A stretch of 37,689 nucleotides of DNA from an uncultured Clostridia bacterium (GTDB taxonomy: Bacteria; Bacillota; Clostridia; Christensenellales; Borkfalkiaceae). Both the position numbers and the translations under genes were made by a program. Every line of letters starts with the position of its first letter. Position 1 is the stretch's first letter. This document shows, in pieces, positions 24,135 to 32,253 of this stretch. The stretch spans positions 1 to 37,689 of the forward strand of contig CAMGEK010000005.1 in assembly GCA_946055105.1 (NCBI GenBank), read 5' to 3'. The notes under the pieces were generated by a model that saw nothing but the letters and a program-made list of their open reading frames with translations, made no database searches and was not told the DNA's origin.

Positions 24135-24187
24135 GTTGGTTTCCCTGCCTTCGTATAATAAATCGTATCGTCTTTCGGGAGGAAGTT

Positions 24188-25300
24188 ATGATTTATCTCG
24201 ACAACGCCGCCACGGGCGGTTTCAAGCCCGCGTCCGTTCAGAACGCGGTTCTTGCCGCAATGAAACTTTGCGCAAATCCCGGCAGAAGCGGACATTCTCT
24301 CTCCGTCGCCTGCGCCGAACGCGTGCAGGAATGCAGAAATCTGCTCTCCGAACTCTTCGACGGCTACGGCTACGAGCGCGTCGTCTATACCAAAAATTGT
24401 ACGGAAGCGCTCAATATCGCTTTTTTCGGAACGCTCAATCGGGGCGATCACGTCGTCGCCACCTGTCTCGAACATAATTCCGTCCTGCGCCCGCTCGAAG
24501 CGTTGAAACAGGCGGGCGTCATCGACTACTCGGTCGCGCCGCTTCGGAACGGTTCGCTCCGCGCGGAGGACGTCTTATCCCTCGTGCGGGAAAACACCGC
24601 CGTCGTCGCGGTCACGACCGCTTCCAACGTTACGGGAGACACGCCCGATCTGAACGAAATCCGACGCGGACTCCCCGACCGCGTTCTGCTGTTCGCCGAC
24701 GGCGCGCAGGGCGCGGGGCATCTGCCCCTTTCTATGCGGAAAACGGGAATCGACGTCCTCGCGCTCGCGGGGCACAAGGGACTGCACGCGATTCAAGGCG
24801 CGGGCGCGCTGCTGTTCTCCGATCGCGTGAATCCCCGCCCTCTGCTCCACGGCGGAACGGGCAGCGAAAGTTTCAACCTGAACATGCCCGATTTTTATCC
24901 CGACCGGTTGGAGAGCGGAACGCTCTCTTATCCTGCGATCTGCTCCCTCTTTGAAGGAGCGTTGCTCGTCAGATCGCAACGGGATACGGGCGCGGAAATT
25001 TTGCTCGGTCTGACTTCCGCATTGCGGCGCGAACTCGACGCTCTGCCGCAATATCGGGCGTATTTTTCGCCCAACCCCTGCGGAATCGCCGCGTTCGCCC
25101 ATGCGACTCTGCCTTCGGAAGAGGTCTCGGGGATTCTGTCCGAACGCTTTTCCATCGCCGTGCGCGGAGGACTGCATTGCGCGCCGCTCGCGCACAAAGC
25201 GCTCGGCACGTTCCCCGACGGGCTCGTGCGCGCGTCCTTCTCCCCCTTTCAGGGCATGCGGGAAGTCAACGCGCTCGTGTGCGCTCTGAAAAAAATCTGA
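24188..25300 (+). CDS. Cysteine desulfurase family protein, EF2568 type
   Basis: A 370-residue PLP-dependent class V aminotransferase. Marks are YLDNAATG (4-10), LEHNSVLRP, DGAQGAGHLPL, the PLP-binding Lys197 in LAGHKGLH, and the terminal RGGLHCAPLAH with the catalytic-region Cys. This is the subgroup (TIGR01977) found with DUF3343 and selenium genes. The reaction is expected to be release of sulfur (or selenium) from cysteine (selenocysteine). ATG 24188 has GGGAGG six bases upstream. It is divergent from DUF3343 and ends three bases before the convergent unknown gene. Confidence 0.85.
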   Translation: MIYLDNAATGGFKPASVQNAVLAAMKLCANPGRSGHSLSVACAERVQECRNLLSELFDGYGYERVVYTKNCTEALNIAFFGTLNRGDHVVATCLEHNSVLRPLEALKQAGVIDYSVAPLRNGSLRAEDVLSLVRENTAVVAVTTASNVTGDTPDLNEIRRGLPDRVLLFADGAQGAGHLPLSMRKTGIDVLALAGHKGLHAIQGAGALLFSDRVNPRPLLHGGTGSESFNLNMPDFYPDRLESGTLSYPAICSLFEGALLVRSQRDTGAEILLGLTSALRRELDALPQYRAYFSPNPCGIAAFAHATLPSEEVSGILSERFSIAVRGGLHCAPLAHKALGTFPDGLVRASFSPFQGMREVNALVCALKKI

Positions 25301-25302
25301 CG

Positions 25303-25575
25303 CTACATGCTCTTCAACTGCTCGACGAGTTTTTTTAATTTCTTTTTTTTCGCGCCGTCCAGCATGGGCGCGAACTGCGCGTAAAACGCGTCGATCTGTT
25401 CGTTGGTGAGCGTGCCGTTGCGTTTTCCCTCCGCGGCGCGGTCGAAGATCGCCTTCATCAGATCGCCCTCGCTCTTCCCGTGAAACGCCGCCGAAAGTTT
25501 TTGCGCTTCCTCCGCCCATTCTCCGGGCATTCCGCCGCCGCTTTTGTTGCCCTGATAGCTGACAAAATCTTTCAT
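25303..25575 (-). CDS. Small protein of unknown function
   Basis: A 90-residue basic protein with a glycine-rich start (GNKSGGGMPGEW), a helical middle (EEAQKLSAAFHGKSEGDLMKAIFDRA) and a Lys-rich end (KKKKLKKLVEQLKSM). It has a good ribosome site (AGAGGTGAAGA before ATG 25575). It is divergent from the next small gene, and may be functionally linked to it, since the two starts are 66 bases apart. I do not recognise the family. Confidence 0.6.
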   Translation of the reverse strand: MKDFVSYQGNKSGGGMPGEWAEEAQKLSAAFHGKSEGDLMKAIFDRAAEGKRNGTLTNEQIDAFYAQFAPMLDGAKKKKLKKLVEQLKSM

Positions 25576-25640
25576 TCTTCACCTCTCTTCTGTATCTTAT
25601 GAGGGGAACCCCCGTTTTGGGAACTTCATATCATGGCATT

Positions 25641-25946
25641 ATGGAAATTTTATTGCTCGCGCTTTTACTCGCGTCGTCCGATCGGGACGCTTCCGAATGG
25701 AAAAACACGCTCCGTTCCGTACTGAACTTTTACAAGGAAAACCGCGAACTCATCTCCCTGCTCGTGCAGAACGGAAAAAACGCGCCCTTTTCGGGCGCGC
25801 AGACGGACGCGCCGCGCGCGGACGATCCCGCCCGCGCCGCGGATCGCGAACGCCCGTCGGAATCGGCGCAAAAAGAGCGCCCTGCCGCTTCGGGACAGGA
25901 CGCCGTCGATTTGTTTGAACGCTATCTCAGATCTCATCCGATCTGA
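25641..25946 (+). CDS. Small predicted membrane-associated protein, unknown
   Basis: A 101-residue protein starting MEILLLALLLASSDRD, a short hydrophobic segment that may be a membrane anchor. Then follows an Asn/Glu helical part (RSVLNFYKENRELISLLVQNGKN), a low-complexity charged Ala/Arg stretch (about 50-80), and a final DAVDLFERYLRS. No ribosome site precedes it; a TATCAT lies exactly six bases before the ATG, but no -35 is clear. An alternative ATG at 25599 would add 14 residues. Its end overlaps the convergent S41 gene by 13 bases. Confidence 0.5.
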   Translation: MEILLLALLLASSDRDASEWKNTLRSVLNFYKENRELISLLVQNGKNAPFSGAQTDAPRADDPARAADRERPSESAQKERPAASGQDAVDLFERYLRSHPI

Positions 25947-27298
25947 CCGATCACCGCGGAAAGAAACGCGTCGGTCTCGTCATAATAGTCCGCCGTCAAC
26001 GCGTGCGCGCCGTCCGACTCGGATATTCCGACGCCTTGGATACAACGGTCGCTCAACGGCCAATGTACGGTCGCGACGGTCAGTTTCATCGTGCCGCCGC
26101 TCCCGCTGAAATTGGATTGCATGATCCCTTTTCCGTAAGTGCGCGCCGGAGAATCGTCCGTCTCCCGACGAAGCCAGATATTCTCATAGCCGACCGTTCC
26201 GTAATCGAGAAGCGCGCCGATCAGACATTCGGAAGCGGAGGCGGTCAGGCTGTCCGCAAGCACCGTAACGACCGAATCCGCTCCGAAAAAGGCGGAATAC
26301 TCGTTGGAGGACGCACGGTAAACCGTTCGGGAACCGTCCTTCTCCTTCGCGGTCAGCACGTCGGGCTTGCTTCCTTCCGCGTTTCTGAGAAGACGAGAGG
26401 CAATCGAACCCAACACGTCCAGATACCCGCCGCCGTTCCCGCGCAGATCGAGGATGAGATCGCTTCTGCCGCGTTCCTTCATGAGCGACAGGAGCGCCGC
26501 GAACTCATCGGCGGCGCTTCCGTTAAATTCGGCGATCCGGATATAGGCGGTCTTTGCGTTCAAACTCCGAAAGACGTCCGCACCGTCGACGGAAGTCAAC
26601 GCGGCGCGCTCCGCGCCGCGGAACGCGAACGCGCCCTCGCCGTCGGCATAGGCGCAATAGGTCGCGAGATACGTTCTCTTCGTCAACGTAAATTTCCGCG
26701 CGTCTCCGCCGTCCTTCCGAAAGCCGCACGCAAGCGCAAACTCCGCCTCCTGCGCGCCGATAAACGTTTCTAATTCCGATCCGCTTCCCCGTAATTCCGC
26801 ACCGTCCGCCCCGTACCATGCCGTGACGTACATTCCCTTTTTCAATCCCGCCTCTTCCGCGGGGGAATTTCCGACGACGGAATAGAGCCGCGCGACGCCG
26901 TCCTCTTCCGTCAGAACGATTCCGACGCCCGTTTTCTTCCCGTCTTTCTCCGCGAGAAGCTTGTCGTACTCTTCCGCGGTAAAATAGCAGGAGTAGGGAT
27001 CGAGACGGCTTTCCAAAACGCCCATGATCTCGTCGTAGAGCGCGTCGTCGTCAAGGTCCTGATAATAATGACTGTCGATCATCGATTTTGCCCAGATGAA
27101 CCGCCGCAAACCCGCGTCGAGCGAATAATAGCGGGCGAACCAGCCCCCGAAAAAGCAGACGAGCGCCAGCGCGACCGCTCCGATCGCGATCACGATCTTT
27201 TTTCTCCTCCCCGCGGGAACCTTCCGATCGGAAATCGCCGCCTGTTCCGCGGTTTCTTCGTTCCGTTCTTCTTCGGCGATCTGCATACGCTCTTCCAT
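25934..27298 (-). CDS. Membrane-anchored S41 peptidase with PDZ domain
   Basis: A 454-residue C-terminal processing protease. A basic stretch (GRRKKI) and one membrane helix (about 35-55) place the enzyme outside the cell; a PDZ domain (about 110-190) follows, and then the S41 catalytic domain, with DLRGNGGGYLDVLG, the Ser in TASASECLIGALLDYG, and the Lys in YGKGIMQS. These degrade or process exported proteins. It starts nine bases after the PucR-type gene stop, with AAGGAG five bases before ATG, so the two form an operon. No substrate is evident. Confidence 0.9.
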   Translation of the reverse strand: MEERMQIAEEERNEETAEQAAISDRKVPAGRRKKIVIAIGAVALALVCFFGGWFARYYSLDAGLRRFIWAKSMIDSHYYQDLDDDALYDEIMGVLESRLDPYSCYFTAEEYDKLLAEKDGKKTGVGIVLTEEDGVARLYSVVGNSPAEEAGLKKGMYVTAWYGADGAELRGSGSELETFIGAQEAEFALACGFRKDGGDARKFTLTKRTYLATYCAYADGEGAFAFRGAERAALTSVDGADVFRSLNAKTAYIRIAEFNGSAADEFAALLSLMKERGRSDLILDLRGNGGGYLDVLGSIASRLLRNAEGSKPDVLTAKEKDGSRTVYRASSNEYSAFFGADSVVTVLADSLTASASECLIGALLDYGTVGYENIWLRRETDDSPARTYGKGIMQSNFSGSGGTMKLTVATVHWPLSDRCIQGVGISESDGAHALTADYYDETDAFLSAVIGQIG

Positions 27299-27307
27299 AA
27301 ACGCTCC

Positions 27308-28267
27308 TTACGTCCTGATCAGTTTATACAGAATGGATATGACGCGAAAAGATACCGCGTCGGAAAATTTTCGGATATTCAGCCCCGTTACGCGCTCGAT
27401 TTTGTCGAGACGGTACGTCAGGGTATTCCGGTGCATATAGAGATTGCGGGAGGTCTCGGAGACGTTCAGACTGTTTTCGAGAAATTCCTCCGCCGTGCCG
27501 AGCATGTCCTCGTCCTCGAAAATTTCGGCGGCTTCCTCGACGCGGAATTGCTTCATAAAGTCTTTCAGGCGCGCTTCGGACACCTCCTCCAACATTCTGA
27601 CGAGCAGAAATTCCCGATACGAATGCACCTCTCCGCGGGAACGGAACAGCGCGCTCATCCGCACCGCCGTCGTCGCCTGTTGATAGGAAGTCGTAATTTC
27701 CGTAAACGACCCCGCCTCGCCGCCGACGCCGAACAGCGGCTTGACGCCGATCTCTTCGTACACGGATTGCGCGATGAACCGCGCGAACTCCACGTCAGAC
27801 TGTCCGTTTTCGCAGAACTTGATCAACGCGCAGGTTTCGTCGTCCATCCGGACGACCATGTCGCGGGTATCGGCGATACAGCGTTCGATATGCGCGACGG
27901 TCTCGGCGAGCCGTTTCTCTTCGCGGATGCAGATCGCGAAACACGCGCCCGCGGAAATTTTGTATTTACTCATAAACCGATAGAGGTACCAGCTGCCCGC
28001 CTCGCCGAGCAAAATACTCCGCAGATAATCCTCTCTGTCGGGAAGAGGGCGGAGCATGTCCGCATTGGAGACGAAATACCGCAACAGCGCGGCGGTCTCC
28101 TCCGCCGTTTTTCCGTCGCCGTCGATCCAGGCGTCGACGGCGACGCCGTAAAAATCGAGCGTAAAGCGCGTCTCCCGACCGCCGTGCGGTTCGAGTCTGA
28201 CAACCGTGCCCGTTTTTTCCGCAATATCCGACAGTATGTTTTTCAGTTCCGCAAGCGTATCGTTCAT
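27308..28267 (-). CDS. PucR/CdaR-type transcriptional regulator
   Basis: A 319-residue regulator. The C-terminal ~55 residues are the PucR-type helix-turn-helix HTH_30 (LNVSETSRNLYMHRNTLTYRLDKIERVTGL), preceded by a GGDEF-like middle (about 140-240) common in CdaR relatives; no N-terminal PucR domain is visible. I chose ATG 28267, with GGGGG four bases upstream, against a longer frame to 28444 that would cross the promoter. It heads an operon with the S41 protease. The effector and the targets are unknown. Confidence 0.85.
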   Translation of the reverse strand: MNDTLAELKNILSDIAEKTGTVVRLEPHGGRETRFTLDFYGVAVDAWIDGDGKTAEETAALLRYFVSNADMLRPLPDREDYLRSILLGEAGSWYLYRFMSKYKISAGACFAICIREEKRLAETVAHIERCIADTRDMVVRMDDETCALIKFCENGQSDVEFARFIAQSVYEEIGVKPLFGVGGEAGSFTEITTSYQQATTAVRMSALFRSRGEVHSYREFLLVRMLEEVSEARLKDFMKQFRVEEAAEIFEDEDMLGTAEEFLENSLNVSETSRNLYMHRNTLTYRLDKIERVTGLNIRKFSDAVSFRVISILYKLIRT

Positions 28268-28307
28268 AAAGCCCCCGAAAACGGATTTCCGTTTCTGTTT
28301 CCCATCG

Positions 28308-28336
28308 ATTATATCACGTTCCGCACAAAAAAACAA
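28308..28336 (-). promoter_or_regulatory. SigA-type promoter of the PucR-S41 operon
   Basis: On the reverse strand the -35 is TTGTTT (28336-28331), spacer 17, and the -10 is TATAAT (28313-28308) with a TGA extension. Bases 28308-28326 are a copy of the 19-base block also found at 1503 and 4845. Confidence 0.7.
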
Positions 28337-28459
28337 GTCCTTTCGGCGCGATCTGTGAAAGGAACGCACGCTTGAAAAAACGAGGACTGCACAAACTCGG
28401 AATAAAGCCTTTTTTTGCAAAAATATTAACGATTTTTTTGACAATGTGGCGACGATATG

Positions 28460-28488
28460 TTGACATGTCCCGTTTTATATGGTATAAT
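28460..28488 (+). promoter_or_regulatory. Perfect-consensus SigA promoter of the large membrane protein
   Basis: TTGACA (28460-28465), spacer 17, TATAAT (28483-28488) with a TGG extension, the strongest promoter in the window. Transcription would start near 28495 and give a ~50-base leader with an AGGAG site. Confidence 0.85.
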
Positions 28489-28546
28489 AAGTCCAAATAG
28501 AAAATTATTCACTTTACCGTGAAATCTAAAAATTCAGGAGAATTTT

Positions 28547-30352
28547 ATGAGCAAGAATAATCATTTTACGGATTCAACGGAACTTTCCGCAGAAGACGAA
28601 GTTCTCGCGGAAGAAGCGCTCGGCGCGAAAGAAAAAGAAAACGTCGGCGGATACCGTTTCGCTTCCGTGCTCTTTTTATTGCTCGCGCTCGGCGGACTGT
28701 TTATCGGACTTCTGTCCAAGTGGATTTCCGTCTTTACGCCGCTCGTCACCGTCGACGGCGCGCTCGGGAACTCCCTTCTCGGCGTCATGATCGCCCTGAC
28801 GAAAGATATTTTCAGCGGCGGCAATTCCGTCAGCCTCGGACTCCCGAGACTCTGGTACGCGACCTCCTGGTACGGCAGCATTGCCGACGTCGTGCAGATC
28901 GTTTTTATAGTTCTTCTGATTCTGGCGGTTCTGGTTCCGCTTGCGCTTACGATCGCGGGATTCTGCTCGCCGAAGTTCGCGAAGAGCGCGATGTACGTCA
29001 ACGGATTGTTGGTATTCTTCGCTTACCTCGGATATTTCGCCTTGCTGTTCTCGGCGCGCGTTTTCAACGGCAAGACCGCTTGGCGCGATCTGATCGATCT
29101 TCCCTCTCTGACCGTTGCGGGCGCGGCTCTGTTGGTTTTGTTCGTCGCCGCCCTGATCAGAAAGAAAGGAATCGCGATCGTGAATTTCATTCAGCTCGCG
29201 CTCGTCTTCGCGACGATGTTCGCCTGCCTGCATCCCCAATCCCTGCTCCATAACGATTACCTGAAACTTTTCGTGGGCGGTCAGACGGGCATGGCTTTCG
29301 TCGTTCAGATTCTTCTGATCGCGCTCACCGCGCTGGTCGTGATCAACGCAGTCGTCTCGACCATCCGTCTCACCGCGACGAAAGCGTTCGTCTTTGACGT
29401 CATCCGTTATTTCTTGATGGCAGGCGCGGCGATCGCGCTGTTGTGCCTGTACGTCTTTAAGCCCGCAACGGGAGACGCGCCCGCATGGTCCGTTCTTGTG
29501 AAACTGCCCGCGATTCTGTTGCTTGCCGCGCCCCTTGCGGCGTTCCTGATCGCGCTCGTTTGCTCGATCGTCAAAGCCGTTTCCAAGAAGAAAGCCGAAA
29601 AGACGGAATCCGCGGAAGCCGCGGAGGAATCGGACGATCTGCTCGATCTTATGTCCGAGCCTGAAACGGAATCCGTTGCGGAAGAATCCGTCGTTGCGGA
29701 AGAACCTGTCGCAGAACCCGTCGCTGAACCCGTCGTTGCGGAAGAAAAACCCGCGGCGGTTCAGGAACCCGTCGCGACGCCCGCGCCCGTTTACGCGGCT
29801 CCTGCTCCCGTTTATGCGCCCGCGCCGGTTTACGCGGCTCCCGCTGCGGCGCCCGCGCCCGTCGTGATTCAGCTCGCTCCGGCGCCCGCGCCCGTCGCCA
29901 CGGTTGCGGCAGAGGAAAAAGTCGTCGCGCAAGAGAAGCCCGTCGTCGCTCCCGCGCCCGTTGCGGAAGAGACGCCGATGAACGAATTTGAATTAAGCAT
30001 GATGGAGATCGCGAAAGGTCACGCGCCTGCGCAGACGCCTGTGGCAGAGCAATGCGCCGCGCCTGCGACGCCTGCAAAGTCCGCGCCCGCAGCTGCCGCC
30101 CCCGTTTCCAACGCTTACGAATCTTATACCTACGACGCGTTCTTCAATACGCTGACCACGCAGGAGAAGTCTGAATTCGGCGATCTGTTTATTTCCAATA
30201 AATACGGAACGCATACCTATCTTCCCCGCTACGTCGTCGGCGGCGATAACGAGTTGTTCTTCAAGAAAGTATTCATTTACCTCGGTCGGTTCAGAGCGTA
30301 TGCTTCCGGATCGCTCGTGGAAAAACTATACCGGTACGTCAACGCAAAATAA
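28547..30352 (+). CDS. Polytopic membrane protein with Pro/Ala/Val-rich linker and conserved C-terminal domain
   Basis: A 601-residue protein in three parts. Residues ~40-345 hold about eight membrane helices (for example VLFLLLALGGLFIGLLS and IVLLILAVLVPLALTI). Residues ~350-515 form an acidic then Pro/Ala/Val/Glu-rich linker with many VAEE and APAPV-type repeats, likely extended. The last ~80 residues look globular and conserved in type: YDAFFNTLTTQEKSEFGDLF, then YVVGGDNELFFKKVFIYLGRF. It may tether a soluble terminal domain to a membrane core. A perfect promoter and AGGAG site suggest strong expression. I do not recognise the family or its role. Confidence 0.7.
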   Translation: MSKNNHFTDSTELSAEDEVLAEEALGAKEKENVGGYRFASVLFLLLALGGLFIGLLSKWISVFTPLVTVDGALGNSLLGVMIALTKDIFSGGNSVSLGLPRLWYATSWYGSIADVVQIVFIVLLILAVLVPLALTIAGFCSPKFAKSAMYVNGLLVFFAYLGYFALLFSARVFNGKTAWRDLIDLPSLTVAGAALLVLFVAALIRKKGIAIVNFIQLALVFATMFACLHPQSLLHNDYLKLFVGGQTGMAFVVQILLIALTALVVINAVVSTIRLTATKAFVFDVIRYFLMAGAAIALLCLYVFKPATGDAPAWSVLVKLPAILLLAAPLAAFLIALVCSIVKAVSKKKAEKTESAEAAEESDDLLDLMSEPETESVAEESVVAEEPVAEPVAEPVVAEEKPAAVQEPVATPAPVYAAPAPVYAPAPVYAAPAAAPAPVVIQLAPAPAPVATVAAEEKVVAQEKPVVAPAPVAEETPMNEFELSMMEIAKGHAPAQTPVAEQCAAPATPAKSAPAAAAPVSNAYESYTYDAFFNTLTTQEKSEFGDLFISNKYGTHTYLPRYVVGGDNELFFKKVFIYLGRFRAYASGSLVEKLYRYVNAK

Positions 30353-30358
30353 TGCGCA

Positions 30359-30387
30359 AAAAAGGAGCTAAACAGCTCCTTTTTTGT
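30359..30387 (+). terminator. Terminator of the membrane-protein gene
   Basis: AAAAAAGGAGCT / AGCTCCTTTTTT, a perfect 12-base stem with loop AAAC, starting four bases after the stop. Confidence 0.9.
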
Positions 30388-30389
30388 CC

Positions 30390-30775
30390 CCAAGCCGCAC
30401 GAAAACGCGCGGCTTTTTCTTTGCTCTGCGTTCCGCAAAGACACCAGCCTTCCCCCCAGCCGCGCAAATCGCTCTTGATCCGACCGTTCCGCAACGGCTT
30501 CACGCTTCAATCCCAAGCCGCACGAAAACGCGCGGCTTTTTGCTCTGCTTTCCCGTTCCGCAAAGGCACTATCCTTTCCCCCAAGTCGCGCGAATCGCTC
30601 TTGGTCGACCGTTCCGCAACGGCTTCACGCTTCAATCCCAAGCCGCGCGAAAACGCGCGGCTTTTTGTTCTGCCGTTCCGCAAAAACACGATCCTTTCCC
30701 CCAAGCCGCGCGAATCGCTCTTGATCCGACCGTTCCGCAAAGGCTTTACGCTTCAATCCCAAGCCGCGCGAACGA
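30390..30775. repeat. ~123-bp tandem repeat, three units plus partial, each with a terminator hairpin
   Basis: Units start CCAAGCCGC at 30390, 30513, 30638 and 30759 (periods 123, 125 and 121). Each of the first three has the stem AAGCCGC[AG]CG / CG[AC]GCGGCTT with loop AAAA, then TTTTT (30392-30418, 30515-30541, 30640-30666); the fourth is truncated. Each unit also has GACCGTTCCGCAA and CGCTTCAATCCC. The array follows the gene's own terminator. It is part of the 807-base gene-free stretch 30353-31159; the rest holds a further hairpin (30798) and an AT-rich part with no supported gene. Confidence 0.9.
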
Positions 30776-30797
30776 GGTAGGAATTTTATGAAGTAAA

Positions 30798-30830
30798 AAC
30801 GGATAACGAAAAAGCGTTATCCGTTCCCTT
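30798..30830 (+). terminator. Hairpin-type terminator after the repeat array
   Basis: AACGGATAACG / CGTTATCCGTT (11-base perfect stem, loop AAAAAG), followed by CCCTTTT. It would stop anything still transcribed past the array. Bases 30835-31159 after it are AT-rich, with a weak promoter-like TTGAAA-17-TATAAA (near 30859-30887) and no ORF with a ribosome site. Confidence 0.6.
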
Positions 30831-31159
30831 TTGGCTTTGATGATTACGCGGCTTTGTTTGAAAAGCGTAGCGTTTTATTCTATAAAATTTATACAACTTT
30901 TGCGGACGTTGTATTAAGATTTATTGCAAAAAAATTCCGTCCATGAACCAGAATCTATCTACATTCAGATGATAGTTATTTGAAACAGTACTTAATGACT
31001 TTTCAGACAGAAACTCCGATTACGTCTTCGGAGAACGAGTTTTCAGGCTGCGACGCGTTCTCTTATCAATTTCCCCGGCGATGATTTTATCATCACGATT
31101 CATTCAAACCTCACGGTTCGTCGTTGCGGCTCGTGATCGGTTCATTGAGCAATCGGAGC

Positions 31160-31522
31160 TCAACGGATAATTTTAATGACGACGCGAATCCCGTCGCGCT
31201 CATCGTAATCGCGGCTCTCGCACATCGCGTCCACGAGGTACAGCCCTCTGCCGCATTCCGCCGTCACGTCCGAACATGCGCTGTTTTCGGGCGGACGAAA
31301 GCCGTTCTCGCCGCGCACGCTGATCAGAATCCGATCGCCGTCGACTGTCGCATAACAATACGCGCGTTCCCCGCCGTGTTGCAGAACGTTGCTCAATAAC
31401 TCGCACGCAACCAGCTTACTGTCGAACACCGTTTCTTCGGGAACGTCGCTCGCCGTAAGTCTGTCGCACAGCGTATGCAGCGCCCTTTCGAGCGCGTTGA
31501 AATCGTCGATTTCAAAATACAT
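31160..31522 (-). CDS. HATPase anti-sigma factor-type protein (RsbW/SpoIIAB-like)
   Basis: A 120-residue GHKL-type ATP-binding protein. The N box is intact, ELLSNVLQHGG with E41 and N45, and the G2 box is GRGLYLV (about 91-97). Such proteins bind a sigma factor and phosphorylate a STAS partner on serine. Its start is one base after the stop of the sigma gene, placing it last in the four-gene operon STAS-HATPase-sigma-HATPase. It is the only HATPase here with intact catalytic motifs, so it is the likelier kinase of the STAS protein. Confidence 0.85.
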   Translation of the reverse strand: MYFEIDDFNALERALHTLCDRLTASDVPEETVFDSKLVACELLSNVLQHGGERAYCYATVDGDRILISVRGENGFRPPENSACSDVTAECGRGLYLVDAMCESRDYDERDGIRVVIKIIR

Positions 31523-31523
31523 T

Positions 31524-32252
31524 TCACTCCGCCATACTGCTCTGCAAGCGTTCTTTCAGTTTCGCGAGAATCTTCCTCTCCATGCGCGAAATATACATCT
31601 GCGAAACGCCCATACGCCGCGCCGTCTCCGTCTGAGACAGTTCCTGCCCGAACCGATAGGAAACGATTTTCCGTTCCGTCTCGTTGAGCGTACCGATCGC
31701 GGAAGCCACCGCGTCGTCCGTCTCCATTTTTTCAAAGAAATTCTCTTCGGCGGGAAGCACCTCGTGAAAGCTCATATCCTCGTCGCCTTCGCTCGCCGAC
31801 GCGTCCAAAGAAACCACGCTCCCCGCTTCCATCGCGCGAATGACCTCTTCCTCCGAAACGTTCAACCGCTCGGCAAGCTGTTTTGCCGTCGGCGCGGTTC
31901 CCGTTTCGGTCAGAATTTCATCCGTCGCCCGTTTGATGCGCACGCGCAACTCCGCGACGCGACGGGGAAGATGCACGAGCCGAGAACGGTCGCGGAAATA
32001 GTTCTTGATTTCCCCCGTGATCGTCGGCGTAATAAACGTGGAAAATTTGACTTCGTTGTCTACGTCAAACCGTTCCACGCCCTTGATCAGCGCCAAAGAC
32101 GCGACCTGAAACAGGTCGTCGTAATCCACGCCGCGCCCCACAAACTTTTTTGCAAGCACGGAAGCGACGTAGAGATATTTCTCTACGATTTTATTGCGGT
32201 CGGCAACGTCGCCCGTCTCCCGATACCGCAGGAAAAGCTCGCGATCGTCCAT
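31524..32252 (-). CDS. RNA polymerase sigma factor, SigB-like
   Basis: A 242-residue sigma-70 family factor. Region 2 is DYDDLFQVASLALIKGVERFD, then FSTFITPTITGEIKNYFRDRSRLVHLPRR, where HLPRR matches SigB-type factors rather than the sporulation factors SigF/SigG. Region 3 follows (about 110-150), and region 4.2 is LSQTETARRMGVSQMYISRMERK, close to SigB-type 'GISQMHVSRL'. Such sigma factors direct stress or envelope responses. It is cotranscribed with a STAS and two HATPase genes (gaps of 1 base), the usual control partners. The regulon is not deducible. Confidence 0.85.
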   Translation of the reverse strand: MDDRELFLRYRETGDVADRNKIVEKYLYVASVLAKKFVGRGVDYDDLFQVASLALIKGVERFDVDNEVKFSTFITPTITGEIKNYFRDRSRLVHLPRRVAELRVRIKRATDEILTETGTAPTAKQLAERLNVSEEEVIRAMEAGSVVSLDASASEGDEDMSFHEVLPAEENFFEKMETDDAVASAIGTLNETERKIVSYRFGQELSQTETARRMGVSQMYISRMERKILAKLKERLQSSMAE

Positions 32253-32253
32253 T

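Noticed and set aside
28268-28444. A 59-codon N-terminal extension of the PucR-type regulator.
   Set aside because: It crosses the TATAAT promoter and the shared block; the ATG at 28267 has a ribosome-type G-run.
30352-30791. ORFs of 130-140 codons in the terminator-bearing repeats.
   Set aside because: They translate the terminator stems and repeat units; no ribosome site, and the frames differ between copies.
30788-30796. A two-codon ORF (Met-Lys-stop) with AGGAATTTT before it, ahead of a terminator.
   Set aside because: Too short to support; likely chance at the end of the repeat array.
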